From contig NZ_JBIGHW010000003.1 in the NCBI RefSeq assembly GCF_043555875.1, forward strand, positions 372,001 through 436,000: a stretch of DNA of 64,000 bases, written 5' to 3'. The position numbers were made by a program, and so were the translations under genes. The notes below the pieces were generated by a model. The model ran no database searches. It was not told where the DNA came from and was given only the letters and a program-made list of their open reading frames with translations. Source of the DNA: Pelomonas margarita. GTDB taxonomy: Bacteria; Pseudomonadota; Gammaproteobacteria; Burkholderiales; Burkholderiaceae_C. Shown in pieces: positions 52,908 through 60,729 of this stretch (position 1 is the first letter of the stretch; each line of letters opens with the position of its first letter).

Positions 52908-53276
52908 ATGTCCGCCCCCCTCAACGCAGCACTGCTCGACCCCCAGGCCGTCCAACGCCTGCGCGAGCTCGACCCCAGTGGCGGCAACAAGCTGCTGGAA
53001 CGCGTCGTGGGCGCCTTCTCCACCTCGCTTGAGCGCCTGCTGCCCGAGCTGGAGCGTGCCCGCCTGGACGGAAAGCTGGACTTCACCGCTATCCGCCACG
53101 TCAGCCACACGCTGAAGTCGTCATCGGCCAGCCTGGGCGCGATGGCACTGTCGGCGCGTTGCGCCGACATCGAATCGATGGCGCGCGAGGAGCGCGCCGA
53201 CGGACTGCCTGAACAACTGGACGCTATGCTGCAGGACATCCAACAGGTGCGCGTGGCCCTGGCCGCGCTGCTGTGA
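52908..53276 (+). CDS. Histidine-phosphotransfer (Hpt) domain protein
   Basis: A 122-residue stand-alone Hpt protein. The phospho-accepting His 67 lies in HVSHTLKSSSASLGA, in the four-helix Hpt fold. It should shuttle phosphate between a hybrid or sensor kinase and the receiver of the next protein. Its stop overlaps the GTG of the REC-GGDEF-EAL gene (GTGA at 53273-53276). The ATG at 52908 was chosen over earlier in-frame codons because these lie in a low-complexity, C-rich leader. Confidence 0.88.
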   Translation: MSAPLNAALLDPQAVQRLRELDPSGGNKLLERVVGAFSTSLERLLPELERARLDGKLDFTAIRHVSHTLKSSSASLGAMALSARCADIESMAREERADGLPEQLDAMLQDIQQVRVALAALL

Positions 53277-55504
53277 GCCCCTCCATGCAGCCCATCGGTC
53301 AAGACCTCGACGATCTGCCGCCGCGCCCTCGGGTGCTGCTGGTCGACGACGATGAGGTCAATCTGATCCTGACGGCGGCGGCGCTGCGTGAGCGCGGCTT
53401 CGAGGTGACCGAGGCCCCCAGCGGCAGCGAGGCGCTGGCCCAGTTGTCCATCCGCCCGCCGGACGTTGTCGTCCTGGACGCGCTGATGCCCGAACTGGAC
53501 GGCTTCGAGACCTGCTCGCTGCTGCGGGCCACGCCGGGCTTCGAATCCCTGCCCGTGCTGATGCTGACCGGCCTGGACGACGAGGCCTCCATCAACCGGG
53601 CCTACCAGGCCGGTGCGACGGACTTCTTCGTCAAGTCGCCGCAGTGGAGCCTGCTGGATGGGCGGCTGCGCTACCTGCTTCGCAGCTCGCGCACGCGGCT
53701 GGAGCTGGAGCGCAGCAAGGCCAAGCTGGCGCGCGCCCAGGATCTGGCCCGCATGGGCAGCTTCGAGTGGCGCCGCGACGTGCCCGGCAGCTTCACGATC
53801 TCAGCCGAAGGCCTGCGCGTCTTCGGCCGTGGCCCGCAGGACCGGCTGGACTTCCTCAGCGTGCTGCGCATGGTGCCGGCGGATGACCGCCACATGTTCC
53901 TGAGGCTGCTGCGCGACGTCATCGCCCACACGTCCGTCCTCATCACCGACCTGCCGCTGACGCTGCCCGACGGCCGCCAGCGCGTCGTGCACATCGAAGC
54001 CGAGCCCGAGTTCAGCGACCAGGGCGCTGCCAGCGGCTACACCGGCATCCTGCAGGATGTGACCGACCGCCGCCAGGCCGAGGACCGCATCCGCCAGCTG
54101 GCGCACTTCGACGCCCTCACCGGCCTGCCCAACCGTCGCCAGCTGATTTGGCGCGTGGAGCGCGCCATCGAGAGCGCGCGCCGCGGCGGCCACGAGGTGG
54201 GCCTGCTGCTGATCGACCTGGACCGCTTCAAGGTCATCAACGACACGCTGGGCCACGCGGCCGGCGACGAGTTGCTGATCGAGGTCGGTCGGCGCCTGCG
54301 CGGCTGCGTGCGCCACTCCGACCAGATCATGGAAGGCGTGCTCGAAGGCCTGGGCGGCCGCAGCCACCGCGGCCTGGAGGCCGTCGGGCGGCTGGGCGGT
54401 GACGAGTTCGTTGCGCTGCTGCCCGAGGTGACGGACGAACGCGACGCCGAGCGCGTCGCCCAGCGCGTGCTGGACGCGCTGCGCGAGCCGATCTTCGTCG
54501 GTGGCCAGGAGTGTTTCGTCACGGCCAGCGTCGGCATCGCCATCTACCCGCGCGACGGCCAGACCATGGCCGACCTGCTGCGCAATTCCGACGTCGCCAT
54601 GTACGCGGTGAAGAGCCAGGGCCGCAACGCCTCGGCCGTGTATTCGCCGCAGCTCGCCGGCCACGGCAAGCAGAAGCTGGAGCTGGAGTCCGCGCTGCAC
54701 AAGGCGCTGGAGCGCAACGAGATCGTGCTGCACTACCAGCCCAAGATCGACGTGCGCGCCGCCCGCATGGTGGGCGCCGAGGCGCTGATGCGCTGGCAGC
54801 GCGGCAATGTGCTCGTGCCGCCGGCCGACTTCATCCCGCTGGCCGAGGAAACCGGCCTCATCGTGCCGCTGTCCGAGTGGGCGTTGAAGGAAGCCGCCCG
54901 CCAGGCCAAGCTGTGGCAACTGCAGTTCGGCTTCTCCGACTCCATCGCCGTCAACCTGCCCAGCCGGCTGTTCGAGCGCACTGATCTCGTGGAGCACATC
55001 CACCAATGCGTCAGCGCCTACGGCGTGCCGCACAGGTCCATCCAGCTCGAGATCACCGAGAACAACCTGATGAAGGACCTGCAGAACGTCATCCCGTCTC
55101 TGCACCGGCTGAACGAGGTGGGCGTCGAGATCTCCATCGACGACTTCGGCACCGGCTACTCGTCGCTCGCCTACCTGACCACGCTGCCCATCTCAGAGGT
55201 CAAGATCGACCGCACCTTCGTGCGCGACCTGGGCATCACGCCGCAGAGCTCGGCCGTCGTCACAGCCATCATCGCGCTGGCACGCGCCCTGGGCCTGCGC
55301 GTCATCGCCGAGGGCGTGGAGACGCTGCGTCAGATGGAGGTGCTGCACCGCCTGGGCTGCTCGCTGATGCAGGGTTTCCTGTTCAGCAAGCCACTGCCGC
55401 CTGACGAGCTGGAGCGCTGGATTGCCCAGACCGTGCTGCCGCGCAAGGCTCCCTGGATCACGCAGGCCGACGGCAGCAGCGACCTGTCTCGCGGACAGCG
55501 ATGA
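53273..55504 (+). CDS. REC-PAS-GGDEF-EAL c-di-GMP turnover protein
   Basis: A 743-residue protein combining a receiver domain (phospho-acceptor Asp 69 in LDALMPELDGF), a PAS-like segment (~150-260), a GGDEF domain with the intact motif at 375-379 and an EAL domain with EAL at 503-505 and DDFGTGYSSLAYL. It could both make and break c-di-GMP under phosphorelay control from the Hpt protein coupled to it. The I-site RHSD (347-350) is separated from GGDEF by 24 residues instead of the usual 5, an insert of about 19. The GTG at 53273 is the likely start; ATG 53285 is the alternative. Confidence 0.92.
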   Translation: MSPSMQPIGQDLDDLPPRPRVLLVDDDEVNLILTAAALRERGFEVTEAPSGSEALAQLSIRPPDVVVLDALMPELDGFETCSLLRATPGFESLPVLMLTGLDDEASINRAYQAGATDFFVKSPQWSLLDGRLRYLLRSSRTRLELERSKAKLARAQDLARMGSFEWRRDVPGSFTISAEGLRVFGRGPQDRLDFLSVLRMVPADDRHMFLRLLRDVIAHTSVLITDLPLTLPDGRQRVVHIEAEPEFSDQGAASGYTGILQDVTDRRQAEDRIRQLAHFDALTGLPNRRQLIWRVERAIESARRGGHEVGLLLIDLDRFKVINDTLGHAAGDELLIEVGRRLRGCVRHSDQIMEGVLEGLGGRSHRGLEAVGRLGGDEFVALLPEVTDERDAERVAQRVLDALREPIFVGGQECFVTASVGIAIYPRDGQTMADLLRNSDVAMYAVKSQGRNASAVYSPQLAGHGKQKLELESALHKALERNEIVLHYQPKIDVRAARMVGAEALMRWQRGNVLVPPADFIPLAEETGLIVPLSEWALKEAARQAKLWQLQFGFSDSIAVNLPSRLFERTDLVEHIHQCVSAYGVPHRSIQLEITENNLMKDLQNVIPSLHRLNEVGVEISIDDFGTGYSSLAYLTTLPISEVKIDRTFVRDLGITPQSSAVVTAIIALARALGLRVIAEGVETLRQMEVLHRLGCSLMQGFLFSKPLPPDELERWIAQTVLPRKAPWITQADGSSDLSRGQR

Positions 55505-55564
55505 GGCCGCCGCTCGCTCGGGTGCGGCCTGCAGAATGCCGACAAAACGGCACGGACCACTGAG

Positions 55565-57403
55565 ATGCGATCGACCCTTCCACCGGCCCAACTCGCCAAG
55601 GCTGCTCTGCAGCGCCTGGCCCAGGCAAGACTGGAACCCACGCCCGAGAACTACGCGCGCGCCTATGCGATCGAGGCCGGGGGCGAGGCCGCTGCCGGCA
55701 GCGGCGCGGCCGTTCCTGAGCGTGTGCAGCAGCTGCTGTCGCGCCTGATCAGCCTGGCCCTGCCCTCCGGCACCACGCGTCAGGAGTTGCAGACCTCGCT
55801 GCGCGAGCAGCGGCTGGACGAATTGCAGCGCCAGGTGGACAAGCTGCTGGATGTGGCCGGCCCCGCCGCGCAGGCCGAGGCGCTCGCCCAGGCCATCGAG
55901 CGCCTGGTGCGCGGGCTGGAGCGCGGCGGCCGGCAATGGACGCTGGCGCGCAAGAAGGAAGGCATCCAGCGCGCGCTGGAGCTGGGTCGCGCCGACAGCG
56001 GCAAGCTGGTCAAGCGACTGCTGCAGCTGGTGGCCAGTTGGGACAAAGACGGCGACGGCAGCGAGATCGAGACCGACGAGGACGGCGGCACGCCCAGCCA
56101 GCTGTTTGCCGACAGCGACTTTGCCGCCTCCGACTTCCGCGACAGCGGCGGCCTGGAAGAGCCAATGCGCCTGGACCTGTCGACGCCCGCCGTGGACCTC
56201 GCGCCCTGGCGCGATGTGAGCCGCGAGCTCAGCGGCACGGTCACCCATGCGCTGCGCTCACCGCAAACCGAGGCCACGACGGCCGAGGCGCTGATGCTGG
56301 AGCTGGACGCGGCGCAGGCCGAGCTGCAGGCCGACGGCGCGACACCGCAGCGGGCCGCCCAGATGGCTGCGTTGTGCCTGCGCGCCCGTCACCTGCTGGA
56401 CCACCGCCGCCACCTGTTCGACGAGCTCGGCGGCCTGTGCCGCGAACTCAGCGGCAGCCTGGTGGATCTGGCCGAGGACGACTCCTGGGCACGCGGCCAA
56501 GCCGAGGCCATGAACAACACGCTGGCGCAGGGCCTGTCCGGCCGCGGCGTTCGCGTGGTGTCCGAACTGCTGAGCGGCACACGCGAGCGTCAGCGCGCGC
56601 TGCGCGACGAGCGCTCCAAGGCCCGCGATGCGCTGAAGGGCTTGATCCAGCGCATGCTGACCGAGCTGGGCGAGCTGGGCCAGCACACCGACCGTTTCCA
56701 GAACAGCGTGGGCCGCTACGCCGACGCCATCGAGCAGGCCGATTCGCTGGAAAGCCTGGCGGGCACGGTGCGCGAGATGGTGGAGGAAAGCCGCAGCGTG
56801 CAGGGCCTGGTGGCCCAGACGCAGGAACGGCTGACGCTGGAGCACGACCGCGCCAGCGCGCTGACGCAGCGCGTCGAGACGCTGGAGGGCGAGCTGCGCC
56901 GGCTCTCCAATGAAGTCCACACCGATCAGCTGACACAGGTAGCCAACCGCCGCGGCCTGATTCAGGCCTTCGGCATCGAACAGGCGCGCGCCGAGCGCGA
57001 GCAGACGCGCGTGGCGCTGGCACTGCTGGACATCGACAACTTCAAGAAGCTCAACGACACGCTGGGTCACCATGCGGGCGACATCGCGCTGAAGTCACTG
57101 GCCGAACGCACCCAGGCCTCGCTGAGGCCGGGCGACATGGTGGCGCGCTACGGCGGCGAGGAGTTTGTGTTGATGCTGCCCGACACGCCGCTGGACGAGG
57201 CACAAGCCGTGCTGGTGCGGCTGCAGCGCTCGCTGTCCTCGGCACTGTTCAACCATGAGGGCAAGGACGTGTTCGTCACCTTCTCGGCCGGCGTCACGCT
57301 GTACCGGGCCGGCGAGACGCTGGAAGCCGCCCTGGACCGCGCCGACGTCGCACTCTACGAGGCCAAGCACACGGGCAAGAACCGCGCGTGCATCGCCGAA
57401 TGA
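55565..57403 (+). CDS. GGDEF diguanylate cyclase with long helical N terminus
   Basis: A 612-residue cytoplasmic protein with no signal peptide or membrane helix. Residues 1-~440 are helical and coiled-coil-like (for example VPERVQQLLSRLISLALP and TLEGELRRLSNEVHTDQLTQVANRRGL). The C-terminal cyclase has the active motif GGEEF at 530-534 and an intact I-site RPGD at 521-524, spaced five residues apart, so product inhibition is expected. It should synthesise c-di-GMP. It follows the REC-GGDEF-EAL gene by 60 bases and is convergent with fliA. Confidence 0.92.
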   Translation: MRSTLPPAQLAKAALQRLAQARLEPTPENYARAYAIEAGGEAAAGSGAAVPERVQQLLSRLISLALPSGTTRQELQTSLREQRLDELQRQVDKLLDVAGPAAQAEALAQAIERLVRGLERGGRQWTLARKKEGIQRALELGRADSGKLVKRLLQLVASWDKDGDGSEIETDEDGGTPSQLFADSDFAASDFRDSGGLEEPMRLDLSTPAVDLAPWRDVSRELSGTVTHALRSPQTEATTAEALMLELDAAQAELQADGATPQRAAQMAALCLRARHLLDHRRHLFDELGGLCRELSGSLVDLAEDDSWARGQAEAMNNTLAQGLSGRGVRVVSELLSGTRERQRALRDERSKARDALKGLIQRMLTELGELGQHTDRFQNSVGRYADAIEQADSLESLAGTVREMVEESRSVQGLVAQTQERLTLEHDRASALTQRVETLEGELRRLSNEVHTDQLTQVANRRGLIQAFGIEQARAEREQTRVALALLDIDNFKKLNDTLGHHAGDIALKSLAERTQASLRPGDMVARYGGEEFVLMLPDTPLDEAQAVLVRLQRSLSSALFNHEGKDVFVTFSAGVTLYRAGETLEAALDRADVALYEAKHTGKNRACIAE

Positions 57404-57571
57404 GGATCAGCGCCCTTCGCACCTGACCGCGTGTCGGGCGCCCAGCCCGGGTGATGCGGCTGTTCAACGCTGAACAATCGCGCCGGCCAGCCCCGTGCCA
57501 TTTGCGGACCATGAGGCGGGGCCACGTGGGCCCTGCGTTGGTCCCGGACCTGGTTTTCCGGGCACCTCGTG

Positions 57572-58285
57572 CTACCAGTCGCGCAGCTTGACGCGCAACC
57601 TGGCGATGGACTGGCTGTGCAGCTGGCACACGCGGGACTCGGTGACCTTGAGGACGGCCGCGATCTCCTTGAGATTCATGTCGTGCTCGTAGTACATGCT
57701 CATCACGAACTGCTCGCGCTCGGGCAGGTTCTTGATGGCCGCCACCAGCGCCTCGCGCATGCGGTGGTCCTGCAACTGCAGCATGGGGTTGCCGGCCTCG
57801 TCGGCGACATGGCGGTCGAGGTAGTCCTCGTCGCCGTCGTCGCCGGACATGTCTTCCAGGTAGATCAGCTGCGTGCCGCGCACCTTGGACAGCAGCTCCT
57901 GGTACTCCTGCAGCCCCAGCCCCATTTCGGCAGCGATCTCGGCCTCACTGGGCGCGCGGCCCAGGCGCTGTTCGACCCTGTGGACGGCAGCCTCGATCTC
58001 GCGCTGCTGACGGCGCGTGCCTCGGCTCATCCAGTCGCCGCCGCGCAGCTCGTCGAGCATGGCGCCACGGATGCGCTGGGTCGCAAAGGTCTCGAACTGC
58101 ACGCCCTGCTCGGCGTCGAAACGCGACAGCGCGTCGGTCAGACCGATGAGGCCCACCTGGATCAGGTCGTCCACCTCCACGTTGGCCGGCAGCTTGGCGA
58201 TCATCTGATGCGCCAGGCGTCGCACCAGCGGGCTGTACTGCTTGATCAGCGTGCTGTTGTCGAGACGGCCTTTGGGCGTGTACAT
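57572..58285 (-). CDS. fliA: Flagellar sigma factor FliA (sigma-28)
   Basis: A 237-residue sigma-28 factor. Region 2 has DLIQVGLIGLTDALSRFDAEQGVQFETFATQRIRGAMLDELR, and region 4 has LPEREQFVMSMYYEHDMNLKEIAAVLKVTESRVCQLHSQSIARLR. It directs polymerase to late flagellar genes and is held by FlgM until the hook is complete. It is the last gene of the flhB-flhA-flhF-flhG-fliA operon, 18 bases after flhG. Confidence 0.97.
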   Translation of the reverse strand: MYTPKGRLDNSTLIKQYSPLVRRLAHQMIAKLPANVEVDDLIQVGLIGLTDALSRFDAEQGVQFETFATQRIRGAMLDELRGGDWMSRGTRRQQREIEAAVHRVEQRLGRAPSEAEIAAEMGLGLQEYQELLSKVRGTQLIYLEDMSGDDGDEDYLDRHVADEAGNPMLQLQDHRMREALVAAIKNLPEREQFVMSMYYEHDMNLKEIAAVLKVTESRVCQLHSQSIARLRVKLRDW

Positions 58286-58303
58286 GTCAGCTCCGACGTG
58301 AGG

Positions 58304-59101
58304 TCAGTGCGCGGCGAGCGGGGCGTGGACGGGGCTGCGCACCGGGCGCAGCGGGGTGGCGTCGGACGAAGCACCGATGGCCGCGCCGGGCGGCGCCGCC
58401 AGCAGCAGCTCGCGGGCAAGGTGGCGCAGCTCGGGCGACAACGGTGCGTGCTGGGAGGCGCGCGGGTCCAGGCAGGCCCAGTCCCGCAGCACCGCGCCGA
58501 GGAAGCCGTCGGCGCAGGAGTGCAGCTGTTGCGCGATGCGGGTGGCCACGCGCAGTTGGGGGTGGCAGGCCATCAGCAGACTGTAGACCATCAGCCCGGC
58601 GCGCTGTGTGAGCCATTTCATGCCCGCGTAGGCTTCGGTGATGCTGCGCGGGTCGGTATCGGCCAGCAGCAGCGGGCGCACTTCGCGCAGCGCGACGACA
58701 CGAGCCAGCTCGGCCGCCGGTGCGTGCAGCAGGATGATGTCTGCCTCGGGCGCCGCCGCGGCCAGCGCCTCCAGGAAGGACGCCGCCGACCCCTGGGCGT
58801 TGATGTAGCGCATCGGCAGGCCGCGCGCGGCCAGGTAGGAGACGCGGGGCGACAGGCGCTCGATGCAGTTGGACAACTCGACCTGCGCGAGCTCGGAAGG
58901 CGCCGGCGACGACTCGCCCGCATCCACCACCAGCGTCTGCAGGTTCAGTTCGGCGAAAGCGGCGCACAAGCCTTCCAGCAGCACACCAGCGCCCATGACG
59001 GCGGGGTTGCTGACGACGGGCACGAAGCGCGTCTTGCTGGCGGCGAACAGCCGGCGCAGACCGTGGGCTTGATCCTGGAGCATGCTCGGGCCTTGGGACA
59101 T
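58304..59101 (-). CDS. flhG: FlhG/FleN-like MinD-family protein lacking the P-loop
   Basis: A 265-residue protein in the flhF-flhG-fliA position. It keeps the MinD-like layout (VPVVSN..., then LQTLVVDAGESS and IILLHAPAAELARVVALREVRPLLLADTDPRSITEAYAGMKWL) but where MinD has GKGGVGKT it reads NPAVMGAG, so both lysines of the deviant Walker A are missing. ATP hydrolysis is therefore unlikely. FlhG normally controls flagellar number by stimulating FlhF GTPase. The start ATG 59101 overlaps the TGA of flhF. The name is based on context and weak similarity. Confidence 0.8.
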   Translation of the reverse strand: MSQGPSMLQDQAHGLRRLFAASKTRFVPVVSNPAVMGAGVLLEGLCAAFAELNLQTLVVDAGESSPAPSELAQVELSNCIERLSPRVSYLAARGLPMRYINAQGSAASFLEALAAAAPEADIILLHAPAAELARVVALREVRPLLLADTDPRSITEAYAGMKWLTQRAGLMVYSLLMACHPQLRVATRIAQQLHSCADGFLGAVLRDWACLDPRASQHAPLSPELRHLARELLLAAPPGAAIGASSDATPLRPVRSPVHAPLAAH

Positions 59102-60729
59102 CAATGCAGGGCCTGCGGGCCGAGATCGCTCAGCGGCGCGCCGGCGAAGATGAGGTTCACATCGGTGTTGTCCATGCGCCAGGCGCCGGCGGCAGGGCTC
59201 TTGAGCGCCTTCTGCACCAGGGCCACGCTAGGCAGGCGGTGCCAGTCCTCCGGCACGCGCTGGCCGTTGGCCACGCCAAGCACCTTGAGCTTGTGACGGA
59301 TCAGCGTGTCCAGCGCCGGAGCCAGCTTGACAGCCTCGTCGATCTTGCTGAGCACGACGCCTTCGCAGGCCGCCGCCTTCCAGGCGTTGACGACGTCCTC
59401 GATCGTCTCGCCCTGCTGCGCGGCATTGATGACCAGCAGCTTCTTGATGCTGGGGTGGGCCAGCATCTCCAGCAGCTCCTGCGTGCGGCTGTCGCGCTGG
59501 GCCATGCCGGCGGTGTCGATGAGCACCAGCTTCTTGCTGGACAGCAGGTCCAGCAGGTCGTCCAGCGACGCTCGGTCGTGGGCGGTGTGCACCGGCACGC
59601 CGAGGATGCGGCCGTAGGCGCGCAGCTGTTCGTGGGCGCCGACGCGGTAGGCGTCCAACGTGATCAGGCCCAGTTGGCCCGCGCCGTACTTTGTGGCGAA
59701 GTGGGCGGCCAGCTTGGCGGTCGTCGTGGTCTTGCCGACACCGGTGGAGCCGATCAGCGCGAACACGCCGCCGCGGTCCTCGATGGCCGGCGCGGCCTCG
59801 TCGGTCTGCAGATTGCGCGACAGCACATGGGCGGCCCAGGCGGTCTCGTCGGCGGGGTCGTGCGTGGCACCGGCCTTGAACTCGGATGGGCAGCTCTCGG
59901 CCAGCTTGCGCACCAGGGCGGGTGAAAAACCCAGCTCAAGCAGCTTTTGCGTCAGGCGCGCCTGCACGGGCTGGCGCTGCAGCTTTTCCATGAAGGCCAG
60001 CGACGAGAACCGCTCCTCGATCAAGCCGCGCATCTGGCGCAGCTCGGAGGCCATGTCCATCTGGCTGCGCTGTGTGGCCGTGGGCTGACCGGGCAGCGGC
60101 TGGGGCTCGACCGTCGCGATGTCGCTGAGCAGCGGCACCGGGCGTGCGGGCGCAGCCGGCGGGATGCGGATCTCGTCGCGCAGCACCGGCGGCATGTTGC
60201 GCGGCGCGGGCGCGGCGGCGCGGCGCGGTGCCAGCGCAGCCATGGCCTCTGCGGCGCGGCGTTCGCGTTGGGCGCGCACAGCGTCCAGCGACACCGCCGG
60301 CGGCTGCTGCGGTGCAGGCGCCGCGGACGCCATGACCGGGTCAGGCTGGCCGGCCATCTCGGCCTGGCGGCGACGCAGCACGCGCTCGCGGACATAGTCC
60401 TGGAAGCTCAGCGTGCTCATGGCCAGTTGCTCGACGTCCTGGCGCACCTCGGGCGCACCGAAGCTGGGCTCCTGGCGCGAACGCTCGGCAAAGCTGGCAC
60501 GCGGCTGCGGCTGGGCCGGTGAGGGCTGCGCAGCCGGGCGGGCCACGGTGCGAGGTGCGGTCTGGGCGATCTGCTCGATCTGCCCCATGCCCTCGGGCGC
60601 CATGGCCAGCACTTCCACGCCGTTCGGCACGGTTTTGTTGGACAGCACGACCGCGTCGGGGCCGAAGGCCTGCTTGACGAGAGCGAGGGCCTCGCGGGAC
60701 GTCCTCGCGGTGAACTTTCGGACATTCAT
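59101..60729 (-). CDS. flhF: Flagellar biosynthesis GTPase FlhF
   Basis: A 542-residue SRP-type GTPase that places the flagellum at the cell pole. The conserved N terminus is MNVRKFTARTSREALALVKQAFGPDAVVLSNKT. A long Ala/Pro/Arg-rich linker follows (~70-230). The NG domain has G1 GSTGVGKTT near 326-334, then DAYRVGAHEQLRAYGRIL and DTAGMAQRDSRTQELLEML. It overlaps flhA by 4 bases and shares its TGA with the ATG of flhG. Confidence 0.96.
   Translation of the reverse strand: MNVRKFTARTSREALALVKQAFGPDAVVLSNKTVPNGVEVLAMAPEGMGQIEQIAQTAPRTVARPAAQPSPAQPQPRASFAERSRQEPSFGAPEVRQDVEQLAMSTLSFQDYVRERVLRRRQAEMAGQPDPVMASAAPAPQQPPAVSLDAVRAQRERRAAEAMAALAPRRAAAPAPRNMPPVLRDEIRIPPAAPARPVPLLSDIATVEPQPLPGQPTATQRSQMDMASELRQMRGLIEERFSSLAFMEKLQRQPVQARLTQKLLELGFSPALVRKLAESCPSEFKAGATHDPADETAWAAHVLSRNLQTDEAAPAIEDRGGVFALIGSTGVGKTTTTAKLAAHFATKYGAGQLGLITLDAYRVGAHEQLRAYGRILGVPVHTAHDRASLDDLLDLLSSKKLVLIDTAGMAQRDSRTQELLEMLAHPSIKKLLVINAAQQGETIEDVVNAWKAAACEGVVLSKIDEAVKLAPALDTLIRHKLKVLGVANGQRVPEDWHRLPSVALVQKALKSPAAGAWRMDNTDVNLIFAGAPLSDLGPQALH

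Noticed and set aside
57518..57534. GGGCC/GGCCC hairpin between the GGDEF gene and fliA as terminator.
   Set aside because: The stem is about five base pairs without a T-run. The 168-base gap otherwise shows nothing I can support.
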